A stretch of DNA of 64,000 bases. Source: Sporobacter sp942492735. Its GTDB lineage: Bacteria; Bacillota; Clostridia; Oscillospirales; Oscillospiraceae. Each line of letters starts with the position of its first letter. Position 1 is the stretch's first letter. Made by a program: the position numbers and the translations under genes. The DNA lies in contig OW818648.1 of the NCBI GenBank assembly GCA_942492735.1, positions 4,030,001 to 4,094,000 of the forward strand, written 5' to 3'. The notes under the pieces are model-generated. The model searched no databases and was not told the DNA's origin. It was given only the letters and a program-made list of their open reading frames with translations. Shown here piece by piece: positions 35,581 through 42,875 of this stretch.

Positions 35581-35904
35581 ATGGAAAACCTAACAGAAAT
35601 GCTCAAAGGAGTGCTTGAGGGCTGTGTTCTTGAAATTATAAGCCGCGGAGAAATCTACGGCTACGAAATCACGCGGCGGCTGAACGCGCTTGGCTTTACT
35701 GATGTTGTGGAAGGAACGGTCTACACCATTTTGGTGCGGCTTGAGAAGAATGAGCTTGTGGTTATAGAAAAAAAACCGTCCGATATGGGCCCACCGCGCA
35801 AGTTTTTCGTGCTAAACGACGCGGGACACAAGGAACTCCGGAACTTCTGGGAAAAATGGGCGTTCTTATCGTCGAAAATTAGCGAGTTAAAGGAGAAAAT
35901 ATAA
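35581..35904 (+). CDS. PadR-family transcriptional repressor
   Basis: Small winged-helix repressor of 107 aa (PadR-s1/LmrR-like). Features are the opening LKGVLEGCVLEIISRGEIYGYEITRRL, the recognition helix VVEGTVYTILVRLEK and the wing KKPSDMGPPRKFFVL, then a C-terminal dimerisation helix. The ATG at 35581 is chosen: GAGGA lies 10 nt upstream, whereas an ATG at 35572 sits too close to it. It heads an operon with two DUF1048 genes and an ABC exporter, the arrangement of LmrR-type drug-export control. A palindrome over its promoter supports self-repression. The inducer is unknown. Confidence 0.95.
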   Translation: MENLTEMLKGVLEGCVLEIISRGEIYGYEITRRLNALGFTDVVEGTVYTILVRLEKNELVVIEKKPSDMGPPRKFFVLNDAGHKELRNFWEKWAFLSSKISELKEKI

Positions 35905-36251
35905 TGAATTTTTGGGAAATAATTACAGGCAGTGACATGACGAAAGAATTGAATATTTTTGAATCGCGAGCTCAAAAGCTGCCGGCTGATTATCAAGCAG
36001 CATGGCAAATAATTAAAGCCAATCTATGGCCGCACTCTGATTTCACCGGTCGCAACCTCATGCCAATTCTTGACGGTGTGCTTGGCCTTCTCGAAGAAAC
36101 GGCGGCGGACGGTCAGAGTGCCCAAGAGGTTTTGGGTGACGATATCAAAGGCTTCTGCTCAGCACTGGTCGGCAACGAGGGGGCAAAGTCTTTTCGCGAC
36201 AAGTGGCGCGCGCAACTCAACAATAATATCGCTAAAAAACTAGGTAAATAG
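35904..36251 (+). CDS. DUF1048 protein (first of two)
   Basis: Soluble helical protein of 115 aa, recognisable as DUF1048 by the pattern RAQKLPADYQAAWQIIKANLW, a central ILDGVLGLLEETAADGQS stretch, and VLGDDIKGFCSAL. Its start shares one base with the padR stop (TAATG), so it is translationally coupled. DUF1048 genes are typically found between a PadR-like repressor and an ABC exporter, as here; their role has not been established to my knowledge. It is about one third identical by eye to the next gene, suggesting tandem duplication. Confidence 0.87.
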   Translation: MNFWEIITGSDMTKELNIFESRAQKLPADYQAAWQIIKANLWPHSDFTGRNLMPILDGVLGLLEETAADGQSAQEVLGDDIKGFCSALVGNEGAKSFRDKWRAQLNNNIAKKLGK

Positions 36252-36260
36252 GAGGATAAA

Positions 36261-36611
36261 ATGAAAATACAAGATATGATCGAAGGTAAAAAAGAGTGGC
36301 GAGCGCACGTGGCGCGTGTCAAAGCACTCCCGCAAGATTATCAGATTGTTTATAAAGAAATTCAAAAATATCTCTTTAAGGTCGGCCCTGTTGAGTTAAC
36401 CGAAGGGACGGGTTTGCTCGCGGGGATTATCGATCTTTTTGAAGAGGGCGCGGCCATGAGTAGAGGTGTACTCGAAGTGACGGGCAGTGACGTCGCTGCT
36501 TTCTGCGACGACCTCATCAAAGATTCAAAAACGTACGCTGATATCTATCAAGAATCTGTTGACCAAGAAGTGAGCAAAGCCATGAAGAAGGTTACGGATA
36601 AAACAAAGTAA
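36261..36611 (+). CDS. DUF1048 protein (second of two)
   Basis: Paralogue of the preceding gene, 116 aa: KALPQDYQIVYKEIQKYLF, LLAGIIDLFEEGAAMSRGVLEVTGSDVAAFCDDLI and a lysine-rich end. It starts 10 bp after the first copy, with TAGGAGG as ribosome site. The shared order is helix-QDYQ-helix-LFEEGAA-GxDVxxFC. It precedes the interrupted ATPase gene by 15 bp. The two copies may pair as a heterodimer, which is inference from the tandem arrangement only. Confidence 0.87.
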   Translation: MKIQDMIEGKKEWRAHVARVKALPQDYQIVYKEIQKYLFKVGPVELTEGTGLLAGIIDLFEEGAAMSRGVLEVTGSDVAAFCDDLIKDSKTYADIYQESVDQEVSKAMKKVTDKTK

Positions 36612-36626
36612 TAGGAGGACCAGGAT

Positions 36627-37388
36627 ATGACAAACAATTCTATTCAAGTAAAAGGACTTCAAAAATCCTACAAGAAGCTTCATGTCCTGAAGGGCGTGGA
36701 TTTCGAGGTGGATAAAGGCAGTGTTTTTGCCTTGCTCGGCTCCAACGGCTCGGGTAAAACAACAATTGTTAAAATTCTGACGACGCTGCTTAAACAGGAC
36801 AGCGGAACTGCCGCCGTCAATGGCTTCGACGTTGCATAAAAGGCCGACAATGTGCGGCAATCAATCAGTCTGACCGGGCAATTTGCCGCCGTGGACGAAA
36901 TCTTAACTGGGCGGGAAAATCTCGTCATGATTGCCAAGCTGCGGCACCTCAAGAATCCGCGTCAGATCGCAGTTGATTTACTGAATCGCTTCGGCCTGAC
37001 CGATGCCGCCGATCGCAGGGTGTCCACCTATTCGGGCGGTATGCGCCGCAGGCTCGATATTTCCATGAGTCTGATTGGTAAACCGCAGGTCATTTTCCTC
37101 GACGAGCCGACCACCGGGCTTGACCCCGAGGCGCGTATCGAGGTTTGGAAGGTTGTCAAGGAGCTTGCTGATGGCGGTACGACGGTATTTTTAACCACAC
37201 AGTACTTAGAAGAAGCTGAACAGCTCGCTGACAGAATTGCCATTCTGCATGAAGGGAAAATTATCATCAGCGGTACACTCGCGGAGCTGAAAAAGCTGTT
37301 CCCGCCCGCAAAGGTGGAATATGTGGAAAAGCAGCTGTCATTGGAAGAGATATTCCTCGCAATTATCAGCAAGAAGGAGGAGAAATAA
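36627..37388 (+). pseudogene. DrrA-type ABC exporter ATPase interrupted by one in-frame TAA
   Basis: ATP-binding subunit of a drug-type ABC-2 exporter, split by a single stop codon at 36837-36839 in an otherwise continuous 254-codon frame. The upstream part (70 aa) has Walker A (GSNGSGKTT, about 37-45). The downstream part resumes at once with KADNVRQSISLTGQFAAVDE and has the signature YSGGMRRRLD, Walker B VIFLDEPTTGLDP and the switch H replaced by TTQYLEEA as in DrrA. The TAA takes the place of a codon where relatives have a charged or polar residue, so one base change from AAA, CAA or GAA explains it. Neither half alone can be an ATPase. Sequence error, true inactivation and readthrough are all possible. 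Confidence 0.85.
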
Positions 37389-38156
37389 ATGGAAGTGACA
37401 AAGAACCATTTTTTCGGCGATATGGGCGTTATGCTCGGACGCTCCATGCGCCATATTTTCCGCAGCATGGATACAATTATCACGGTCACCATCACGCCAA
37501 TCGCGATGATGCTGCTGTTCGTTTATGTGTTCGGCGGTGCGATTCAAACCGGCACGGATAACTATGTAAATTACCTGTTACCCGGCATCCTGCTGATGGC
37601 GATAGCGAGTGGCATCGCCTATACATCTTACCGCCTGTTTATGGATATGCAACGGGGCATCTTTGAACGGTTCCACACCATGCCGATTGCGCGGTCCGCC
37701 GCCCTGTGGGGGCATGTGCTGACCTCGCTGGTATCCAATGCGATTTCGGTTGTCGTCATCATTCTCGTCGCATTGATTATAGGCTTCCGCTCATCGGCAG
37801 GCGTATTGTCCTGGCTAGCCGTCGCTGGTATACTCGCGCTGTTTACACTGGCCTTAACTTGGGTCGCGGCGATTGCCGGATTGAGAGCCAAATCTGTAGA
37901 CGGCGCAAGCGCCTTTTCCTATCCGATTATCTTCCTGCCATTTATCAGCTCGGCGTTTGTGCCGACCGAATCAATGCCGGCAATCGTGCGTGCCTTTGCC
38001 GAAAACCAGCCAGTGACTTCGATCGTGGAATCCATTCGCGCGTTATTGTCCGGTCAACCGGTAGGTGATGATATATGGGTCGCTCTCGCGTGGTGCATCG
38101 GAATTATGCTTGTGGCATATATCATCGCGATGAGGGCGTATAAAAAGCGGGCGTAA
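37389..38156 (+). CDS. ABC-2 type exporter permease (DrrB-like)
   Basis: Membrane subunit of a daunorubicin-type ABC exporter, 255 aa with six hydrophobic segments. Family signs are an N-terminal amphipathic stretch (MLGRSMRHIFRSMDTI), the VNYLLPGILLMAIASG segment and FERFHTMPIARSAALWGHVL, and near the end the NQPVTSIVESIRALL motif. The ATG directly abuts the stop of the ATPase gene and has AAGGAGGAG upstream, so translation is coupled. It looks intact although its ATPase is interrupted. The expected role is export of a lipophilic compound under control of the PadR protein. Confidence 0.94.
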   Translation: MEVTKNHFFGDMGVMLGRSMRHIFRSMDTIITVTITPIAMMLLFVYVFGGAIQTGTDNYVNYLLPGILLMAIASGIAYTSYRLFMDMQRGIFERFHTMPIARSAALWGHVLTSLVSNAISVVVIILVALIIGFRSSAGVLSWLAVAGILALFTLALTWVAAIAGLRAKSVDGASAFSYPIIFLPFISSAFVPTESMPAIVRAFAENQPVTSIVESIRALLSGQPVGDDIWVALAWCIGIMLVAYIIAMRAYKKRA

Positions 38157-38315
38157 AAATAAGACAGTTTTTCTGGTAAAGCCCCCGTCCAGCGCCTGAC
38201 ATATTTGAAAAGTATTATGCTTGCGATATTCTTAAAAAATGATACAATACGCTTAATAAGCAATCTTTACCGTTTGGCATCGAGCCCTTATAATAAAGTG
38301 GAAGTGGTGTTCTAA

Positions 38316-38750
38316 ATGAAAGAGGATCGAAGTAATTTTTTATGGACCGGCAAGCCGCATAATTTTCTTGGACTGCCCTTGAATTTTACCCGCTATATCA
38401 TCACCGCGGAAAAACTGATCACCCGTAAAGGCTTTTTGAATATTAAAGAAGACGAGGTTCTTGCTTACCGAATCATCGATAAGCGCTTGGAACTCCCAGT
38501 CGGACAGCGGATTTTTGGATGTGGGACGATCTTTATCCGGGCAAAAGACAGCGATACACCGGAAAAGGAACTCAAGCAGGTCAAAAGGCCAAGAGAGCTT
38601 CTTGCAGTTCTGGACAAAATCGTTGAGGATGCTAAACTGAAATATAAGGTTGGCGGGCGGGATATGTACGGCGCTTCCGGCACCGATGTCGACTCCGCAG
38701 ATGACGCTGACTACACCTCCGGTACCTCTGACGGCCCCGACCAGGAGTAA
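38316..38750 (+). CDS. PH-domain-like (bPH2) protein
   Basis: Soluble 144-aa protein. The first 100 residues have the beta-strand pattern of bacterial pleckstrin-homology domains of the YdbT/bPH2 type: FLGLPLNFTRYIITAEKLITRKGFLN, then EDEVLAYRIIDKRLELPVGQRIFGCGTIFIRAKD. Unlike most relatives it has no membrane segment. The last 30 residues are Asp/Ser/Gly-rich and probably disordered. It stands 160 bp after the exporter permease, probably with its own promoter, and ends at a terminator shared with a small convergent gene. Function unknown. Confidence 0.75.
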   Translation: MKEDRSNFLWTGKPHNFLGLPLNFTRYIITAEKLITRKGFLNIKEDEVLAYRIIDKRLELPVGQRIFGCGTIFIRAKDSDTPEKELKQVKRPRELLAVLDKIVEDAKLKYKVGGRDMYGASGTDVDSADDADYTSGTSDGPDQE

Positions 38751-38769
38751 AATAGGATATACATAAAAT

Positions 38770-38806
38770 AGCTGGCAGACGACGCACCGTCGCATGCCAG
38801 CTGTTG
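38770..38806. terminator. Bidirectional terminator between PH-domain gene and the 52-codon gene
   Basis: AGCTGGCA (38770-38777) pairs with TGCCAGCT (38795-38802) with an inner CGACG/CGTCG stem. TGTTGTTATTTT follows on the plus strand and a T-rich flank on the minus strand. Its position is right for both converging genes. Confidence 0.82.
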
Positions 38807-38831
38807 TTATTTTAAGGGCGGATTTCGCATG

Positions 38832-38990
38832 TTATGACTGCGCCTTGTCGTCGCCGGGCGAATGCCTGCTGCCGGTCTGTTTTTTTGTATTATTACTCTC
38901 CCCGTCCAAAGCGCTTTCCGCCATTGTCGGGCCGCCTTTGGACTTTTTCTTTCGCACATCCTTCGGGTCAAGTTGGCTGTCTTTCGGCAT
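38832..38990 (-). CDS. Small highly charged protein (52 aa)
   Basis: A short gene of 53 codons, ATG at 38990 to TAA at 38832. It has a strong ribosome site (TTGAGGTG, with AGG about 8 nt before the ATG) and ends 26 bp before a two-way terminator. The protein is very hydrophilic, opening MPKDSQLDPKDVRKKKSKGG and continuing with a Gly/Ser/Lys/Asp-rich tail, with no hydrophobic segment or cysteine. I recognise no family; such small lysine- and glycine-rich proteins in spore formers are sometimes spore components, but nothing here proves it. Translation context is the main support. Confidence 0.6.
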   Translation of the reverse strand: MPKDSQLDPKDVRKKKSKGGPTMAESALDGESNNTKKQTGSRHSPGDDKAQS

Positions 38991-39133
38991 ATGAAATCAC
39001 CTCAAGGGTAGTATTGGCATTATCGTTGAGTTCATGCAGATTTTCACGCTTTGTCCAGTAACTTTGATTTTACTGACATCATTTTGGGAATACTATCGGC
39101 TGCAGTGGCAATTACTTTATACAGAGGGAGACA

Positions 39134-40066
39134 ATGGTTTTGAGCAGAAAAGTAATAAAAAATGTGTGTTTCGCGCTCGTATTCTTCGCTTTTATATTAA
39201 TGGTTATTGGATGCAGTCCTCGTCAAACACCGTCTGAAGACACGAGTGAGACACCTGCAGCATCTGATGCAAATGATAAGCTTTCGAGCAATGCGGCAAC
39301 GAATGCAGCCGACGACAGTAAAAGGCTTTCGATTAATGAGCAGGTTTTGTTAGAGCAAAACGGGCTAATGATAACGGCGAAAGAAATCGATAATGACTCA
39401 ATATGGGGCGTCGGTATTAAACTGCTGATAGAAAATAATTCGGATAAAAATCTGGGTGTGACGAGTAATGCTTTAATCGTCAACAATTATATGATTTCGG
39501 ATTTGTTCTCTTCGAGCATTGCGGCCGGTAAGAAATCAAATGAAATGATGTATATTTCATCTTCCGGCTTGTCTGCTTCAGGCATCAATAAAATTGGGCA
39601 GATAGAAGTTTATTTTCACGTCTATGATTCTGACACCTATGATACGATCCTGGATTCAGACGTTATCACAATTCAGACATCCGAATATGCCGCGATGGAT
39701 ATCAAGGCAATGGATGACGGAAAAGAGCTATATAATCAGGACGGCATTAAAATCGTCGGTAAATATGTTGATGAAGAAAGCTTTTGGGGAACGGCCATAC
39801 TATTGTATATTGAAAATTCATCAGGGAAAAACGTCGGAATAAATTGCGACAATATGTCAATAAACGGATTTATGGTAACGCCGTTTTTCACAAGTACGAT
39901 ATATGCTGGAAAAATGGCGCTTGATGATATCACAATAATGTCATCCGATTTGGTAGAAAACGGCATCAAAAGCGTTGATACGATTGAGCTGAGCTTTCAC
40001 ATTTACGATTCTAATACGTATGAGACAATCATCGATACAGCGCCCATTACGTTTACAACAAAATAG
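39134..40066 (+). CDS. Lipoprotein with two tandem copies of one domain
   Basis: Secreted lipoprotein of 310 aa. After an N-terminal membrane segment the lipobox gives Cys27 (VIGC), then a Ser/Thr/Ala/Asp linker to about 65. Two copies of a roughly 110-residue domain follow (about 72-185 and 198-308): each has a QNGLMI/QDGIKI start, WGxxIxLLIEN/WGTAILLYIEN, a ASxxAGK or STxxAGK centre and an end IEVYFHVYDSDTYDTI / IELSFHIYDSNTYETI. The pattern is an all-beta domain like DUF5067/FxLYD or DUF4352-type antigens. GAGGGAG precedes the ATG. It is a single-gene unit of unknown function. Confidence 0.75.
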   Translation: MVLSRKVIKNVCFALVFFAFILMVIGCSPRQTPSEDTSETPAASDANDKLSSNAATNAADDSKRLSINEQVLLEQNGLMITAKEIDNDSIWGVGIKLLIENNSDKNLGVTSNALIVNNYMISDLFSSSIAAGKKSNEMMYISSSGLSASGINKIGQIEVYFHVYDSDTYDTILDSDVITIQTSEYAAMDIKAMDDGKELYNQDGIKIVGKYVDEESFWGTAILLYIENSSGKNVGINCDNMSINGFMVTPFFTSTIYAGKMALDDITIMSSDLVENGIKSVDTIELSFHIYDSNTYETIIDTAPITFTTK

Positions 40067-40091
40067 CGTAGCGCATTAAAAAAAAATAGAC

Positions 40092-40137
40092 AATACAACA
40101 GGGGCCGATTCGCTTATGAATCGGCCGCTGTTGTATA
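40092..40137 (-). terminator. Terminator of the Bcr/CflA gene
   Basis: ATACAACAG...GGCCGATTC pairs with GAATCGGCC...CTGTTGTAT around GCTTAT. On the minus strand it is followed by TGTCTATTTTTTTTT. The preceding plus-strand lipoprotein gene also ends here. Confidence 0.88.
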
Positions 40138-40149
40138 CTGGCTGGTTTC

Positions 40150-41385
40150 TTATCCCCTGACATCCTTTAAGAACGGTCTGCTGGTGAAGAAGACCCATGC
40201 GCCGCCGCAGAGGAGACTGATGACGATGTTGAGCGCACCGACGACGAAGACGAGGTTGCCGAGGTCCAGGGATGCAAACGTCATGCCGGCGCAGCCGGCG
40301 ATGGAGCTGACGGCCATCATGATTGCGGAGGCCGAACCGGAATCCCTGCTTGGTATCTGCGAGAGCATGAGGAATCTGCTCGGCGGTGCGGCAAAGCTGC
40401 CCATGATGGTTGCCGGCAGGAGCGACACCATAAACGCCCAGGGGCCCAGTTGCCCTACAGTGCACATAAGAATGCCGGCAATGATGGTGATAATGAATGA
40501 CGCGTTCACAAGCGTAAAACGGGTGAACATCGTCGATAATTTGATATATAGGATCGGTCCGATAAACATCATCGCGGCATTGAACGAGAACAAATAGCTG
40601 TACATCTGGCCGGAAAGCCCAAAAATGTCCTGATAAATGTAAGAGGAAACCGAAATATATGCCATAAAGGTGACGCTCGATGCGGAGAATATCAAAAGAA
40701 GTGCTGTAAACCTCTTGTTTCGCAGGACGACAAACAGCCGCCCCATTGTTTTGAGAATGTTGTCGCTGCCCTTTTGCTGTATCGTCTCAGTGAAGAGGAA
40801 TGTCATAACGACAACAACTGCACCAATAATCGCCTGGGCATAGAAAGCGCCTCTCCAGTCCGTCACCGTTAACAGCAGAGCGCCGAGCATCGGCGCGACG
40901 ACGGGCGTGATGACTGAAATTGTTTGTATGGCAGCTATTTTTTTCTCAAGGTTTCTACCTTCATAGACATCCTTGACGATGGCTGTTGATGTTGCCGCCG
41001 CCGCGCCAGCGCCGATAGCTTGCAGCACGCGGCAGATAATCAGCATATAGACCGACGTCGATACGGCGCACAAGAGGCTCGCGGCAGCATACGCGATGAG
41101 TCCAATGAGCAGAATCGGTCTGCGGCCGTGTTTGTCGGATAACGGCCCCCAGATGAGTGATGCCACACTGTAGAAGAGAAAAAACAGGATGATGGTGAGG
41201 TTCGTCAGTACTTCGGGGACATTGAAGTACTTTGTCATGGTCGGCAACGCCGGCAGATAGAGGTCGGTTGACAGCGGCACAAAAGCACTGAGCAGCACGA
41301 GGAAGAAAATGAGCCCCTTGCTGCCGAGCACCTTCTGCCCGGTCGGATTTTCCGGTATAGCGGTTTCCTCTGATATTTGATTCAT
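40150..41385 (-). CDS. Bcr/CflA-family multidrug efflux transporter
   Basis: Twelve-helix major facilitator drug/H+ antiporter of 411 aa. The family opening is clear: STDLYLPALPTM (helix 1), LIWGPLSDKHGRRPILLIG (loop 2-3, motif A), SVYMLIICRVLQAIGAGAAA (helix 4) and VVAPMLGALL (motif C, helix 5). It is predicted to expel chloramphenicol-, bicyclomycin- or arabinose-like compounds; the substrate is not fixed by sequence. It is a single-gene unit with its own terminator. The upstream region (41386-41515) contains only AT-rich promoter-like sequence. Confidence 0.93.
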   Translation of the reverse strand: MNQISEETAIPENPTGQKVLGSKGLIFFLVLLSAFVPLSTDLYLPALPTMTKYFNVPEVLTNLTIILFFLFYSVASLIWGPLSDKHGRRPILLIGLIAYAAASLLCAVSTSVYMLIICRVLQAIGAGAAAATSTAIVKDVYEGRNLEKKIAAIQTISVITPVVAPMLGALLLTVTDWRGAFYAQAIIGAVVVVMTFLFTETIQQKGSDNILKTMGRLFVVLRNKRFTALLLIFSASSVTFMAYISVSSYIYQDIFGLSGQMYSYLFSFNAAMMFIGPILYIKLSTMFTRFTLVNASFIITIIAGILMCTVGQLGPWAFMVSLLPATIMGSFAAPPSRFLMLSQIPSRDSGSASAIMMAVSSIAGCAGMTFASLDLGNLVFVVGALNIVISLLCGGAWVFFTSRPFLKDVRG

Positions 41386-41515
41386 GATATATCTCCATTT
41401 TATTATTTTACTTAATTATAAATATAACAAATTATAACGCGCAGGGTACTAAATAGATTGTTGAAAACGGCATAGCACCATCACTGATTTTTACATAGAT
41501 GCATACCAGCGCATA

Positions 41516-41549
41516 AAAACCCCAGACGCACTATATCGTCTGGGTTTTT
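41516..41549 (-). terminator. Terminator of the methyltransferase gene
   Basis: CCCAGACG pairs with CGTCTGGG around CACTATAT, flanked by AAAA and TTTTT tracts. It lies about 80 bp after the methyltransferase stop and upstream of the efflux gene. Confidence 0.82.
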
Positions 41550-41631
41550 ATAAGTCATTCTGCTGATTAATATACCATAATATTTAGTTAAAAGCAACAG
41601 TTGATCTCTGCCTGCTGAACGCCGGTTCGAC

Positions 41632-42468
41632 CTAATTCCGTGCAACGGCGCAAATTATCTCGCTCGTGTCCGTGAAAGCAGCTCCGGCGATGCTGCTGTA
41701 GAAATCAATGCCGGAAAATCCCGCGCTTGATAAGTCCGCCTGCAGCTCTTCCTTTGAGAAACAGTAATTCCATATGTTAAAGCATCTGATATCATCTTTT
41801 TCCACGATGATATACCGGTCTCCAAAGGTATTGTCGGCATCATATCTGAGGAAAGAATACAGTAAGGTGTGGGGCGCTTCACTCCAAAAACCGCCGTCGC
41901 AAAAACTCCAGCTGCTAGATTCCGAGCGGCCCTCGTACTGCTTTTGTGAGCACACATCAAAAATAAACCGTCCGCCCGGCTTCAGCGCGCGCACTATTTT
42001 TTTGAGGATGACGCTTCTTTCCCGCGGGTTGAACACCCCAAAATCGCAGTATATGAGCGTCACCGTGTCAAACGCGCCGACATAGTCAATATCCAGATAA
42101 TTTCCGCATATATAATTGATATTGCTCCCCTTCTGAAGCGTCATTGCCTTCGCGTAATCGACCGAGCGGCGGGACATGTCGATACCGGTCACCTCAAACC
42201 CAGCCTCTGTAAACAGCTCTGCGTAAATACCCGGCCCGCATCCCAAATCCAGAAGCTTCCGCCCTCTTCCGCCGTTGGTACATTCCGAAATCCATCGCGC
42301 GGATTTTTGCACAAAATCCGGCTTTCTGGTAGCCGCGTCGAAATCGGGATCGAGGTGCGCCTTCAACATACCCTTTGAAATATGCGCGTCATCCCAGAAA
42401 GGTGCTGTGCCCTTTTCATAAGCCTCCGGCCTGTGTTTGAGCAACTTCAGTAATATATCGTTATTCAT
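41632..42468 (-). CDS. Class I SAM-dependent methyltransferase
   Basis: Soluble Rossmann-fold methyltransferase of 278 aa. Motif I is KLLDLGCGPGIYAE (about 91-104), followed by VTGIDMSRRSVDYAK (acidic residue binding the SAM ribose) and VTLIYCDFGVF (motif IV region, about 155); LKPGGRFIFDV is motif post-IV. A domain of about 80 residues precedes the fold. The substrate is unknown. AAAGGAG precedes the ATG. The leader upstream contains two mutually exclusive hairpins, one with a T-run, suggesting transcription attenuation; it is a single-gene unit. Confidence 0.92.
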   Translation of the reverse strand: MNNDILLKLLKHRPEAYEKGTAPFWDDAHISKGMLKAHLDPDFDAATRKPDFVQKSARWISECTNGGRGRKLLDLGCGPGIYAELFTEAGFEVTGIDMSRRSVDYAKAMTLQKGSNINYICGNYLDIDYVGAFDTVTLIYCDFGVFNPRERSVILKKIVRALKPGGRFIFDVCSQKQYEGRSESSSWSFCDGGFWSEAPHTLLYSFLRYDADNTFGDRYIIVEKDDIRCFNIWNYCFSKEELQADLSSAGFSGIDFYSSIAGAAFTDTSEIICAVARN

Positions 42469-42875
42469 GAAAATTCTCCTTTAAGATATTTGTGACGAAA
42501 ATAAAAATGCCGTGGATTGTTCCACAGCATCAAATAGGTTTGATCTGATCGTGGAACATGATGAAAACATAATCGCACAAAGACAAAGCCGTTATTAACC
42601 GCTCGTCTTGTATTGAATTATGCTTCAATTCATTTCCACATCATATTTACACTGTCGATTTAGCAGTGTCAAATATGTCGGATGTCAACACCTCTTGCAT
42701 TTTTTATTTGTCGTCACACGAGCATTGTAATCCTGTTTTTACCACCTGTCAATATGCGCCGCGTCCAGCCAAGCGTTCACATAACTTTTGACATTCGATT
42801 TAGATGCGATTATAATTTTCACAAAACATATAGTAAGGAAAGTGTCGGCGTTTAAAGCGCGACGCGAGGTATTTT
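42469..42875. other. Divergent intergenic region between methyltransferase and reductase genes
   Basis: This 407-bp AT-rich region holds the attenuator-like leader near its left end. The remainder contains promoter-like AT-rich sequence for the reductase gene; no gene or tRNA was found. Confidence 0.5.
42498..42558 (-). promoter_or_regulatory. Possible attenuator leader of the methyltransferase gene
   Basis: Read on the minus strand, TGTTCCAC (42558-42551) can pair with GTGGAACA (42525-42518), enclosing a second stem ATCAAA-CCTA-TTTGAT. The 3' arm overlaps a competing hairpin GCTGTGG-AACAAT-CCACGGC (42528-42509) followed by ATTTTTATTTT, a terminator form. The start codon lies about 30 bp downstream. 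The two folds exclude each other. No known riboswitch or T-box motif was recognised. Confidence 0.5.
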
